Shown here piece by piece: positions 21,907 through 34,433 of a stretch of DNA of 64,000 nucleotides. The stretch is from Artocarpus heterophyllus (taxonomy: Eukaryota; Streptophyta; Magnoliopsida; Rosales; Moraceae), in NCBI GenBank assembly GCA_025403435.1, contig CM046341.1, positions 7,401,219-7,465,218 of the forward strand. Reading direction: 5' to 3'. The position numbers were made by a program, and so were the translations under genes. Every line of letters begins with the position of its first letter. Position 1 is the first letter of the stretch. Below the pieces are notes generated by a model that had not been told where the DNA came from, ran no database searches, and saw only the letters and a list, made by a program, of their open reading frames with translations.

Positions 21907-24900
21907 TAAAAGTGTGATCAGTGGTTTTCTAGCACATAATATTGTATGATTTGAGTTTTGAAGCCATAATTAAAGCTTCGTAAGGAAGATGAATTGCATT
22001 TATAAGGAAGATGTGAAAATGTGACATTAATCGATCATTTGATTTGATTTGCTGGAAGGACGAAATTAAAAGCTTTTTAATGTGAAATCGAATTTTGGGA
22101 AACTTGAAGAAATGAAAAGAAATGGAAATAATCAAGTGTTATTATTGCATAATTATAAATATTGACGATAATGAGATGTGCTAATTCGTTTAATTTTGTT
22201 TTTCTGTAATTGGGAGGAGCTGAGAAATTTTCTGCAAAGTTAATTTGAATATATGGGCACTTTCATTAATAGTTAAAACATTGTGATAGTATTTAGAAAT
22301 TCAGAACTATGTCTTAATCTTGAATGACACGCCAGGATAGAGGGAATATTGTTTTTTAGTCAACTTCAACTCATTCCATCTCTCCAACAACTGAACTATT
22401 TTGGTCATAATCATAGATGCGATAAGTTGAAAGGACCTTTTGTCTGAAAAAGGTTTTCCAATAACTGTTGCAAGCAGAAAATAACACTAGTTAAAACTAC
22501 TAATAGAGGATATTAAAGTTTTACAACTCTTGCTATATTGGCTCTCAAATTTTAGAAAAGTTCAATTAAGCCCTTTAACTTTTGAAAATGTGGCATTATG
22601 CTTAAAATTTGTAACTATGATTGTTGTTGAAAGAAAAACATTAGACGAATTGAGGATGCCATACAAAAATAAGCCAAAGGTGAAGCCGCCCCCTCTGGCA
22701 TGAGTCTTAACATATTTGTCTCCCTAGGATAGCGTTTGGCAAAAACAGCTCTCACACAAATACTGTAAAACTCTTACATGATATAATGTAAAGCAAAAAT
22801 ATGCTATAAAGTTCCCACATACAATAATACTTTCAGTTCTAACTCTCTTCCCATACAACTTATACTCCTCAATCATCATAATAAGACTGACTCAAATCTA
22901 GACTTATGGAGGAGAACGACTAGTTACAAATAGCTAGATTCCTTATAATTTGTCTTTTCAATTCACCCTATGAGTTTAATTACATACAAATTGCTTAAGA
23001 CAATCAGACAGATGACTTTCACCTGCCTCTTCTTCTCTGAATTACATATAGCGAATGTAATAAAAACTTCACCTTCGGATTTAAGTCATAAGTGCTAAAG
23101 TTCTGAATTTGTTCCTGCACATAAATAGAGTAGTAAAAAGTAACTAAAAAAACGCTACGTAAATCCAAACCACAAATAATTATGCCATGAAATTAGAAGA
23201 CGATTAAAGAAAAAAAATGTCATGTCACCTAAATTTTTTCTCAAACATAGAGTTACGCTTGGAGCTTTGCTAGAGTGTTTAAAATAAATTTAAAGGCTTC
23301 CTTGAGAAGTTTGTATTAGGGACCTGCGAGAAGTTTGTATTAGGGACCTGCCCAACCAAAATTGAACCATAATCGATAATTTTTAAACATTCGTCGTTTT
23401 TTCAATCATTAACATCCATGACTCAAGATTTAATTATCTAATCCATAATTATTAAAATGTAAAGTATCCAGATTGTTAAAAAAAATATTGTGTGTGGAAA
23501 GGTATGGAGAAAGACATTAAAGAGAACGTCGAGGCCTGCGTGAGTGAGTGGGTGAGGTTAAGTGGTTAAAGAATGAAACCCTACAAATTTTAAAAATTCC
23601 CTACAAACAAATCTGTCCTAAACAGTGAGACATTTAATAAGCTACCTAATTATATTTTGTCAAATTCATAAAATATATATAATAGAAGTTGGTTTAATTT
23701 GGTTTGGGTTTTTAGAAGTAAAATTTAAATCAAACGAACTTAATTGGTTTCTTAAATCGAATTTTTAGCACTACTGCACATATTGTATGTTCTAGAAAAT
23801 TTCCCCCCTAACTTTTAATTTGGCTATTAACTTCTTACACTTGTCTAGCCACTGTAATTTGAACCGAATTAACAACTCCCTTTAAACTGATGATAAAAAC
23901 ATCGACATACTCCTCAGCTTTTTGGCAATTTACCTTATGATCTTTTTCTTGTTTTGAAAACCCATACCAATTTTAACAATGTTTTCAACTTGGGCCACAT
24001 ATCAACGATTTAACAGGTCTACGGTTTGATTGACGAAATTGAAAGTTTAGAATATTACTTAATGTTTGGGGGATAACCCTTTTGATAATTCAAACTAACC
24101 TGAATAGATTTGTTTGGTTACTTTGTATGGTTTTGTCGGTTTGATGGATTTAATGGTTTCGTGAACCCTTCTTAATTTAAATGATAGCCAAATTGAGACA
24201 AAATGTAAAGTTAAGAAACATATGTAGTTTTAAACCAAAAATAAATAGATAAATTCATCTTTGTCCGTTAAACTGTCAATCATGTCACTTTATCTATTGA
24301 CTTTTAAAATACACCATAAATCCCTTCAAACTTTGTTCTGTTAGCAAAAAAATCTCCTTCCATCGAACTTCCATTAGATTTAACCATCTTTTGCTGACTT
24401 AGACATCTAATTTTAACGTAGGTAAAAAAAAAATTAATAATACATACCTTCCCTCCAAAAAACAATTCCCCCACCCATACTCTCTTTTTATTGATTTTTT
24501 ATTTTGATTATTCAAGTCAAAACTTTTTTCTCCCCTGAACTTTATAGTTAAAAATCTTACGAGGTAAATGATATAAATATAAGCGTCAAATGCTCATCAT
24601 AAGTCTAGTATAGTGAATTACCAAAGTGATTATAGTTGAATTTGGATCTGTGAATGGAAAAGAAGAGAGATAGAGAGAGAGAGAAACCAACTCAAATGAA
24701 TATAAATTTACTTTGTTTTCAAGAACTAACATAAAAATATTCAATTGATACAAAAAGACAACTAAGATGATTCCGTATGCATGTATGTTCGAACGTAAAT
24801 ATGTATGTATGTATCAAACATCAGACACGTACTTATTAAAAATCAGACTATATAGGTGTGTCGTGTACAATCTTAGGTTATAGTTTCTAGGGCTTTTTGG

Positions 24901-25589
24901 AGTAATTTTATTTTTCCGCCAATATACTAATAAATCAATCTTAAAATGATTAATTTACCCTTTTTTAATTGTTTATGTTACCGTTAAAACAGCAAAAGTT
25001 GGTCACATTAAATAGAAGCTGGATGAAATGAAGTTTTTTGCTAAGCAAACAATGTTTAAAGGGATAACATGGTAAATTTTAAGAGTCAAAAGGAGTGCGC
25101 AAAATAACATAAATGACATAGTTTGGGGACAAAGATAAAAATTATCTAAAATAAATAAATAACTGACACTAAAAAAAGGAAAAGAATAAAAAAGATCAGC
25201 TTTCTATAAGCAGCAATAGTGAATATCTTGTCCAGATGTGTCTACTGTTTCTATAAGCCGCCATAGCCAAGATCTTGTCTAGATATGTTTTCTTTTCTTC
25301 TTTCATCATGTTCCCCATATGGCAAAATATTTTCAAAACAAGTACATATTGGTATCCCCTTTTCCACTACGAAATTACAAATTGAAAAAAAAATATTCTC
25401 GTTACTGATTAACAAAAGAAAAAAATCTCATTATCAATTTCACACGTCCCCGTATAATAGTGTACATGTCGAGGTCTTGAGGGCAAATAATTTAAACAAG
25501 AGTATTTGAGGTATAATAAGAGTTCATAAGGGACAATAGGGTTCCATTAATGGTGGCTTACTCATGGTTGGACTTATAGCAAGGATGAA
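21907..25589. other. Intergenic, no gene recognised
   Basis: AT-rich DNA with short tracts such as GAGA (24665-24685) and ATGT (24781-24815). No coding region or element termini could be supported, apart from the tandem duplication listed separately. Confidence 0.4.
23304..23351. repeat. Perfect 24-bp tandem duplication
   Basis: The unit starting GAGAAGTTTGTATTAGGG occurs twice with no spacer and no mismatch (23304-23327 and 23328-23351), so the duplication is recent. Confidence 0.95.
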
Positions 25590-26400
25590 AATATTGGTAT
25601 TAGTGAAAATATCAGTACTTTAATTTTATAGAAATTTAGAGAAAAATATTGATATCAGTAGAAATTTAGACAAAAATTATGGAAATTACAGAAATTTTAT
25701 ATTAAATATATCTCTAATACTTTATAATACAATAAAAATTAAAGAAACATAAATAAAAATAATTTATATAATAAACTCCATACATAATAGATTTGTCAAT
25801 ACGAAAAAGAAGTTCTGTGAGGCTCAAACATGAGCGAGATTCTATCTTGATTCAAATAATATTAGTGTCATGACATATTATTAATTAAGTAGTGTTGAAT
25901 ATAGTTATGAATATGCTACATATAGGTTTCTTGACTTCTTCTCACTGTATTTCTATAAATGAAAAATTGTGAATTATCCTAATTGTTTGATTGAGATGTG
26001 CCAGTATACTCAGATGATAATTAAAAATTCCACAACCATTATACTTTCTAAAGTCTTGATTATATGTATAATAAGCATGAGGAGCCTTATTAGAAGAGCT
26101 GATATAATTGGATCCTAAATTTTTTGATTGTAAACTCATAGAAATATTCATTTATTGAAAATATAAAATACCGATAGATTATTTAAAGGGAAAAATTATT
26201 AAATTTATAATTTTCAACATTACTGAAATTTGGTTAAAATTTCTACAATATGTATCAAAATTTTATACAAAATACACTACAAGTTTTCGATATCGATATT
26301 TCAATCAATATTTACTGATATTTTCAATATTTCTCTGATATTTTGCCGAAATCAATATTACAGTGAAGAGATATTTTGATGCCAAAAATTTTAAAAATTT
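25590..26400 (-). repeat. Dispersed repeat, copy B (minus orientation)
   Basis: The reverse complement matches 16270-17115 over essentially its whole length, including TTTCGGCAAAATATC, the ORF with HAYYTYNQDF (25942-26151), and the distal TTGACAAATCTATTATGTATG block. The two copies are about 8.5 kb apart, inverted, and flank the first ERF gene. They differ by many substitutions, so they are old. Confidence 0.8.
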
Positions 26401-26771
26401 CGCCTAAATTTACATCTATGACTTATAGGAACATTCGAATAAATTGGAATCAAATTATGGGGCAACAAAAAATGACAAAAGCTTGTTAATTATCTACAAT
26501 ATTAGTCACATATGATAATGCATAGGTATAAATAACCTTAAACTTGAGTTGAGAAGGGTAGGTATGACTCAAATTATTTTACGGACTATATAATAAACGT
26601 TAGAATTGTTTTGTAGTAAATATCATTTTTATTTTAAATCGTTAGTAAATAGAAGATTTAAAAGTTCAAAAAAAAAAAAACTATTTGTCTTTCTCATTTT
26701 ACCCTTTTTTAATATACAACATCTTTGAAACCTAAAAAATCCCACAAAAATTAAAATTATGGACTTGCCCC

Positions 26772-26818
26772 ACTCTCTCTCTTTCTCTCCCCTCTCACTC
26801 TCTCTCTCTCTTTCTCTT
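26772..26818. repeat. CT-rich microsatellite
   Basis: A run of (CT)n with TTT and CCC interruptions. It gives rise to the spurious Arg/Glu-rich ORFs on the minus strand. Confidence 0.85.
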
Positions 26819-27059
26819 GACGATGACAATAAACAGATCTCATCCTCAATATCATCTTCTCAGGCGCAGGCAACGGGTGACGATGTCTATGATAGGTGAT
26901 GAATCTCATCCTCCACGTTGTCTTCTCCTCTTCAGCACAGGCAACGTCAAAGTACAAGATCTCTTGATGACAATCTTTTGCCTAGACTCGTAGAGAAATA
27001 TTATCTCCTTTATTCTCCCTTTATTTTATTTGGATTATGTTATTATTTTGTGAGTTTGA

Positions 27060-27356
27060 GGTAGGGTTAAAATTTTGGCCTATTAAGTGCCTATAAATAA
27101 GTCTTTTGTGTAGGATTTTATGTGGTTAGAGAATACGAAGAAAAGAGTGCCTCCTTGGACAAAAAGAGAGAAGAGTGAGAAGAGAGATCGGCAAAAGGTG
27201 TAATAGGCTTTGGTTAGAGAGAGAAAGGTTGAAAAAGATTGTGCTTGTAATTCTTGAGGTTTTAGTGAATTTCTTCTTCCTCTGCCATGATTTTTTCTTA
27301 ACTTTTACTTTAATTTATTTTTCTGCTTGTAGGTATAGGGTATGTTTTTCTCCAAC
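27060..27356 (+). repeat. Possible 3' part of a copia LTR
   Basis: CCTATAAATAAGTC at about 27089-27102 looks like an LTR TATA box. It is followed by a leader with GTGCTTGTAATTCTTGAGG and an end TTTTTCTCCAACA at about 27344-27356, the form of many copia LTR 3' ends. No primer binding site follows and the 5' boundary was not found. Confidence 0.35.
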
Positions 27357-27359
27357 AGA

Positions 27360-28740
27360 GGGTAACAACTCCGGGGGAAAACTAGTGTCCATGAGACTCA
27401 ATTTAGGATTTACATATTCATGCTTGGTATCTCAAAAATAATGTAGAGATCAAAACCAGTTTAGATTCCCTTAAAATTTTCACCTTTTTTTAGAGATTTT
27501 TTGAAAAGTATTAGAAAAAGTAATCCACCATTTGATTTATATAAAAATATGATTTTGACCAGACTTAATAGTGTAAATATGCGCTATGTACATGCCCATA
27601 AGAGATGGGACCTTTTGTCGTAGTTGATGGTGTTTTCATGGATATTATCAAATATATCATGTCATGGGGTTGGTAGGTAGAGGCAACCTTTTTCTCATTT
27701 TGTTTTTCCTCAATAAAATTACACCTCGAGGACGATATCTTGGCAAAAAAGGTACAGGATAACAAATCATTATGGGCAGATCGCATATGTCTAAGTAAAC
27801 TATGTGATTATTATAGCTTTGTTTGTAATTCGATAAAATCCGAACTGAGCTACCAATATTATGATTGCTCATTTGGACTCTTTTCCCCATTATTGACCTT
27901 ATATTATTTGGCGGTTTGCTGGGTTTCAAATTGTAGGATAAGTACTTTAAATGACATTCAAGGACATATACGAAACTGAAATTTTTTGTTTGAAAAAATA
28001 ATTTGCCATGAGAAAATTCTTTATGATGCAATGACCAAATTCAAAACGATGGTGAAACTTGAGAAAATTAATGCATAATGTTGTGCATGCTCGCCGCCTT
28101 GTGATAAATTTATCCTAAATTTGAGCCAATCCTAATTAAATTTGTGCACCCTCAAATATTAGTCAACGAAATCAGTCATGCTGAGAATAATTCTTCCAAC
28201 TTAATAAAAATATTATGCAGTACTTTGTACTTTACTCTAATTTTTATATGTCATTAGCAAATCCAGTGACGAGCTAATTCGAGTAAAAACATAGTTTAGC
28301 AATCTAACTTAAATTGAGGTCAATATACTAATCACGTTATATAGATTAGCTAAAGTACATACCCTAATTATATTAAACTGCGCATTATAATGGAACCATG
28401 TAGCTGCATGATTGTGAACCAAGTTTGGATACTGGGAGTTCTTGACGATAGCAGTTCGCAGAAAGACTATTTGAACCCCCCAAAAAAAAATTCATTTTCC
28501 ATGAAATTAACATTATAAATATTATCTAAACAAAAAATAAGATAGTAGAGTCTACATGTCAGATAGTGATTAGAGGAGTGTAAAAGAAAGTGAAGAAAAG
28601 AGGGCAACTAGCATTTCTCTTTCTTTAAATTAGGTTATTTGAACCAAGTAAGCAAAAATCACCAAAGATTTTCAAAAAATATTATTATTTTAGTGGCATA
28701 TAATCTCATAATTGCTAGTACTGTAACAAATCATGACCAT
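27360..28740. other. Intergenic, no gene recognised
   Basis: ORFs of 73-124 codons at 27565-28031 (minus) and 27740-27979 (plus) overlap on opposite strands and show no domain. No coding call is made. Confidence 0.4.
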
Positions 28741-28749
28741 CTAGATAAT

Positions 28750-29750
28750 TCAAATGAGATGAGATTTTGAGAATGAATTTTGGGGTCCAGTAGATCCGCA
28801 GGGTGTGATGTGTTCGTGTAGCACACGCATATATCTCCGATTCGTTGGTGTTGATGTTGACGTGGCTAGAGCAACTAGCAAGTCCATACAAAGTGTCTTC
28901 GGTAGGACCTCCAATAGGGTATTGAGGATGATTAGGCCCAAAATGAGCTGAAGAAAATAGTTTCTAGGACCCACTCCATTGCCGAACGACCAAAAAGACT
29001 TGTTACAATACCAAGAGAAACACAAAACATAGTAATCAAGGAACTAACATATGCAAAGATGGTGGAAAAAGTAGTCAACATTTGATGAAGGACTAGGTTT
29101 GAAGGGTATATACAAAGCTATCTCCATCAGGGTTGGAAGCAAAGCTGCCTCCATCGTTGGATCTTGGCTATTTTCATATAGCAGAGTAAAGAGGTTTGGT
29201 GACCGTAACTAAGGAGATGAAGTTTTTGGCCTCCTTCAGTTTTCCAAAAATGTGTTCCAGAGGAAAGTGTAGGTCATCTCTAGAGTTGGGCTTGAATTGC
29301 CTAAATATGAAGCTTGAGGTTCGGAATCTCGTAAGGATGGTGTGGGACTTTGGTTAGTTCTTAAGTGTTTTGGTGACACTCTTGTAAGGTTCGAAGAGAC
29401 TGAAATTATGGCAGAGGACTTTCTTGGCAACTTTTTCAAGTGTGAAGAACATAAACTTGGAAGAAGATGAAGATTATTTTATAGAGTTTTAAGAGTGAAA
29501 ATGGTGTAGAATATATGGGTGTAAGCCTTTCACATGGGTTATGTTGAATGCTAAAGATGGGGGTATTTATAGTGAAGGTTGGAGGCCTGTTCTAAAGCTA
29601 GTTCTCTTGTGCTTTAACGCCACATGCTGCACTTTGTTTCCCTCTGGAGCAAACGACACCAAGCACTTTTGAGAATAGATTATGGAGTTGGCTAAAAACA
29701 CCATGCATCTTGGCTATTCCGGGTTCTTGTGTTGAACTTAGACTTTCCTC
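28750..29750 (-). other. Minus-strand promoter-like region with short ORFs, unrecognised
   Basis: Read on the minus strand, CACTATAAATACCCCC at about 29550-29565 is a good TATA box. About 125 bp downstream starts a 67-codon ORF (29439-29236), and a second ORF of 91 codons lies at 29025-28750. Neither resembles a family I know. The arrangement and the neighbouring copia LTRs suggest part of a retrotransposon LTR and leader, but a decayed host gene cannot be excluded. Confidence 0.3.
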
Positions 29751-31957
29751 TGTTGGAAAAATTGATTAGGGGATATAGCAAGATTTTTTAAAAAAATTTC
29801 TTAATCACTCAAAATCGAACTTAGGTTGCTATAAACAATAAATAGAATTCTAATTAAAATGCTCCAATTGAAGACTGGAAGAAGCATGTTTGATTGATCA
29901 AAAGAAAATCTCAATTTTTAGATCTTTAATGCTATGGCTCTTCCTTCAAGCTGTTGTGTGCGTAGGTGTAACTTAGCAGACCTTCACCACAACTTCTCTC
30001 ATTCCAATTGGATTATGTGCTAGAGGAATTATGAACACTAAAAGGGAGTGTTCAAAGCTCTACTCTCTAAAAATTGCACTATAACAGTCTAAGAATAAAT
30101 GAGGACTTGACCTTTATTTATAGAATTGGTTGAAGGAGTTAGAATTCTATCAGGATAAAAGGAGAATTTTCTCTCCTCTCTTAGTATCACACACCAATTT
30201 TACTGTGCTCTTTCTAGTGTCACATGCCTATCACCAGTAGAAGGGAATCCAAATTTCAGTGAATCACAATGTAAGGCTTTAGAATTATCTACAACATCCA
30301 AGATAACTCTTATCCAAATAATTCTATTTAAATTAGAATTCAATTATTCATGACAATTTTCTAATTTAACTAATTATAAATAATTATCCTTTATTTAAAT
30401 TCAAATACAATAAATTAATTATTTAAATACAAATAATTAATTATCACAAAATCCCAACAATTGATTTTAAATAAATAATATTTTGAAATTAATTAACTAA
30501 ATAATCAATTTCCAAAATGGCCCTACTGAAGCGCCAACGGTCTAGCTAGACTGAGCCTAGCAGCACTCACAATTTAATTGGGCTTTGAGTGTGCACACTG
30601 ACAGGTCCAATAACCACTTTGATGTAACCTCATGTATTACCGCGGTAAACTGCATCCACACAGCTTGTCAAAGAATTCATGTGCTAGTATTGGGACCCGA
30701 TGGATATATATTTATTAATCTCTAATAATAATAGATGGATTAATCCATGATTAATTATCGATTGAATTATTAACTTTGGTGTCACTCCATTAAAAAACCA
30801 AAGCCATACTCTTGATAATACATCATATTACAAGACTATGGGCCCATTTAGCATTGCTTTTGGAGGCTACTTTTATATTCTATAACCGCCTACAATAGTT
30901 TAAAGTGTTTAGTAAACATTGCTTTTGAAAAGTTGCTTCTAAAAACTGTTGCTTAATAGAAAAAGGTAAGAAGCAGGTCTGAGGTTGCTTTTTTTTTTTT
31001 TACAGCGGCTTCTGCTTTTATAATTTTAATTTTTCAAACTAACCTTAATAATAATAATAATAATAATACATAATTCTCAATCTACCTATTTTTTCCCTAA
31101 TAATTAAAATAAATCAACTAACACATTTAAAAAATAAATTAAAAAGTGATTTTAAAATTTAATTGAAATTAATTAAAACAAACATACTACTTCTCAAAAA
31201 TTTAAAAATAAAGACAAATGTATTGTCCAAAAAACAAACGAATTACCTAAAAAATGAATTAAGTAATAATAAGATTCTTCTAGAAATCCTCCAATATATT
31301 TTCATTTGCCTAAAACCTATCAGCTTCAAAATATATTAAATAATAAAAAAATTAAATTTTTAGCACTTTAATGTACAATATTACGTATGTTAACTTAAAA
31401 ATTAAAATTAATTATAAAACAAAACTATAAATATGCTTTGCAAAATTTGTCTATTTTCCTCATTACACATCTCTACAGCAATTTTATACATACTTTACTA
31501 AATACCTACAATTCTACTTCTAGTTCTCATAGCAGCTTTGGAAAAAATTTATGAAATGCTCACTTGCTTCTAGTCCACATCTCAGCATTGCTGAAGCTAC
31601 AGCACAACACAACCTAGCAATGCTAAACTGGCCCTATAATAACATCTTGTCCATGACCTCTCATTTATATGTATATCCCTATAGGTTACCCATAATCGGA
31701 TGAAGGACTTAGTTCCGTTCTATCTTTTGATATTTTATCTTAAAGTTCTATTATTTTACTTATTTGGAAAATTCTGATTATAGTAAATACAAATGAAAAA
31801 TCATCTAGTTACCATATGTATCTAGATGACCAAAGCATTCTTCTTTTCCAAATTCCCAAATAATCCCTTTGAAAGGATAGCATTTTCTTTGTTAGAGAGC
31901 TATAGATTTCATATCTATAGATTATGCTATCATCAAATATAGGTTACATCTCCAACA
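29751..31957 (-). repeat. Copia-type LTR on the minus strand, apparently solo, split by a MITE
   Basis: In sense orientation it starts TGTTGGAGATGTAACC (31957) and ends TTTTTCCAACA (29751), the standard copia LTR form. TCTATAAATAAAGG at about 30112-30126 is a TATA box on the same strand. Neither a primer binding site nor a polypurine tract lies next to it, and the flanking pentamers (TCCTC, TACCG) do not match, so it is a solo or rearranged LTR. Without the MITE it would be about 1.4 kb. Confidence 0.7.
30840..31634. mobile_element. 795-bp MITE inside the copia LTR
   Basis: The left end GGGCCCATTTAGCATTGCT and the reverse complement of the right end, GGGCCAGTTTAGCATTGCT, match at 17 of 19 positions. 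The trinucleotide TAT flanks both sides. The interior is AT-rich and non-coding, with an (AAT)n run at about 31047-31068. The superfamily (Harbinger-like or hAT-like) is not settled. Confidence 0.8.
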
Positions 31958-32540
31958 TACCGAAAATCGAGCCTTTGATCATTGGAACTCTTGCCTGTAG
32001 CATATCAAAAGATACAAGCTACAAACATGGAGGCTTGAATCTACTTCAGGATTAAGATTACATATAGATGATTATCAAAGTGAATTGATTTAATTTAAAT
32101 AGAATTATTATTAAATCAATTACACTTTAGGTCGAGTCTAATGTACGACCATCACTAGGTCAACTACACCAATGTATCTACCATAGAGTCGAACCTTTCT
32201 AACAACTTGGATAAACTATCTTTCCAATTGGGCGTAGATCCCTATTTATGGTCTTATCATATATAGAGTGTTCAGCTAAATACATAGACTTAGGACTATA
32301 TAATTTAGATTATTAATCTCAAGACCATATCTATACCGCATACAAACTCCATATATGCCTAATCTCAATATTTGTTATAACGGTCACAGATCACATGTGT
32401 GCTTAAACGCTTATTCATAATGGTGAAAGCAATACGATGGCCATTATTAGCACATGAATTTTTTATTCATTTATGAATTTAATCCAAAATGTCTATAATT
32501 ACAAATAAAATATTTGTTTCTTAGAGCATCGATCTTAACA
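31958..32540 (-). repeat. 5' fragment of a second copia LTR
   Basis: In sense orientation it begins TGTTAAGATCGATGCTC at 32540 and continues through copia-like non-coding sequence until it abuts the start of the next LTR at 31957. The remainder was not found to the left of 29751, so it seems truncated. Confidence 0.5.
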
Positions 32541-34433
32541 TACTGTAGGCATGATGTTCCTAAGGGAGTTTGACCCTTTATTTTTAGAGGTTTGATGAGC
32601 ATGTTTCTTCCTCCAATGCAAGGTTTCTCCATTTTCATCGTTTAAAATGTCTGATGCATTATCAGATCCCTTCAAAAATTCACCCAGGAACCCATGACGA
32701 AGCACGCATGCATGGTGCCTTTGACAGCAGACTTGTGACTCAAGCAAAAACGATGGTGACATGAACGAGACTTGTTCGGAGATGCACATCAAGAGGAAAA
32801 TGTTGGGTGCCCTAAAGGCACACCTGATGCTCCGTAACTATTTTTTCTTAGAATTTTTGCTATGCAAAAGGTTTTGGGGCTAGGGTTTCAATTCCTTGGG
32901 CTATGTTAAGACAAAAATAGAGATTTTGGGACTATTTTTAAAGTCAAAAGGAAGGTTTCTTAGGGTTATTTTCCTCCATCACCTATCTATTCTAGTTTAG
33001 TTAACTTTAAAATCCTCTAAAGCAGGATTTGAAATCAAATCAAACTACAATAAATTGACCCGTTTGACTACTCATGGCCTATTAAACCACGAGCCACATT
33101 AGTTCTCCAAGTGTAGCTTATGTCCACGGAACGAGCTCATTGGTATTGTAGGATGAGAATGTTGGGCTAAGGCCTTCGAAGAGGCCTAGTACAACATCAA
33201 CCATCAACAATGAACAAATCCTTATCAATTTAGATCATCTTCTCAGCCCAACTCAATGCTGAGTTTAAATGTTGTGACGCTACCAAAGGTTAACAATGAG
33301 GTTTTGTATGAGAATGTTGAATTGACTCTAATCCATCTTTACATTGACCTTTAAAGAAAAAGCTTAAGACCTCAAAAAAGAATCAACTCTTGTTATTTCT
33401 AAAGAGTCTTGGGGTGGTTTGGCTACTATAGAAGATTGGAAAAATTGAGAGCAATTAAAGAGTATAAATCAGGTATGTTGATAAAAATTAATTATGCATT
33501 TCCTCAAAAAGAAACATAGAATATTATCTCAGGATAAATTGACAGAGGTTGATAATTTGAAAAGGGTACTACTGATCCTGAAAAGAAAAGGCCCTATACT
33601 TTTCGTGTTCAAAGCGAATCATGCACTCTCTTTCTCTTTATCAGGCTTTCCCCCCATGGTTTTATTAGTAGGTAGTTTTAATGAGGTCTCTCTTAATTTT
33701 TCAATTGAGAGAGTAGATCCTCTTTTACTTTGATTGTTGTATTCAGTTGTCTTTCGTGTAGGGTTGTTCTTTGTTTGTCTTTCTTATGTTCTTATTTTAT
33801 TAGCCTTTAGATGGTTGATTTTTGAATTTCTTTACTTTTCTATCTTCTTCTCAAAATTATTAATGTAGGGTAAATTTCTACAATCTGTTTATATTTGAGG
33901 AAAGGTGTTCTTTCTTAGCCCTAATAGGAGTTTGATTGTCAAGAAGCGCCCTAATTTGTCTAATACTCTGCAACTATGAATTTCTTCTCTATTATTATCT
34001 CTTTCAACATTTCCCAAGCTCTCTTGTACAATTCTCTCTATACATTGCAAATACCCAAGTATTACATTAGACATAATTCTTACATTGAGAGTAAGCACTA
34101 CATATTCATATCTTCCTTTATTGTTTGCACATACATATTTAAGTTGTTTCACAACTATTCTAGCCAATATTGAATGCTTTTGTAAGCTTCAAGTGGTTGA
34201 TGTCCTTGATCTAGCTGAATCAAGTTGACAGATGGATTTAAAAGATTAAGGGACGAAATCATGCTCCCCGAATAATAAATTAAAGTAAGAGATTTGTTAT
34301 ATCATGAGTTATTTAATGGGTGTACTCTTAATTGAGATGTGCTAAATTTCTCTTCTATCAATTGCCTTCTCTCCATAACAACAACAATAATAGAATTTAA
34401 CGGTTCAAATAACAATTATATATAGAGTAGAAC
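32541..34433. other. Intergenic, no gene recognised
   Basis: The ORFs at 32535-32792 (minus), 33494-33733 (plus) and 33889-34167 (minus) show no known domain. The DNA is mixed, with no clear element boundary before the CACTA element. Confidence 0.4.

Noticed and set aside
26629..26957. Arg/Glu/Ser-rich minus-strand ORFs
   Set aside because: Produced by the CT microsatellite.
27565..28031. 124- and 73-codon minus-strand ORFs and an overlapping plus-strand ORF
   Set aside because: No recognisable domain, no clear promoter or splice structure, and both strands are open by chance in AT-rich DNA.
29751..31957. Full copia element instead of a single LTR
   Set aside because: No PBS, PPT or pol remains adjoin it and there is no second LTR copy in the window.
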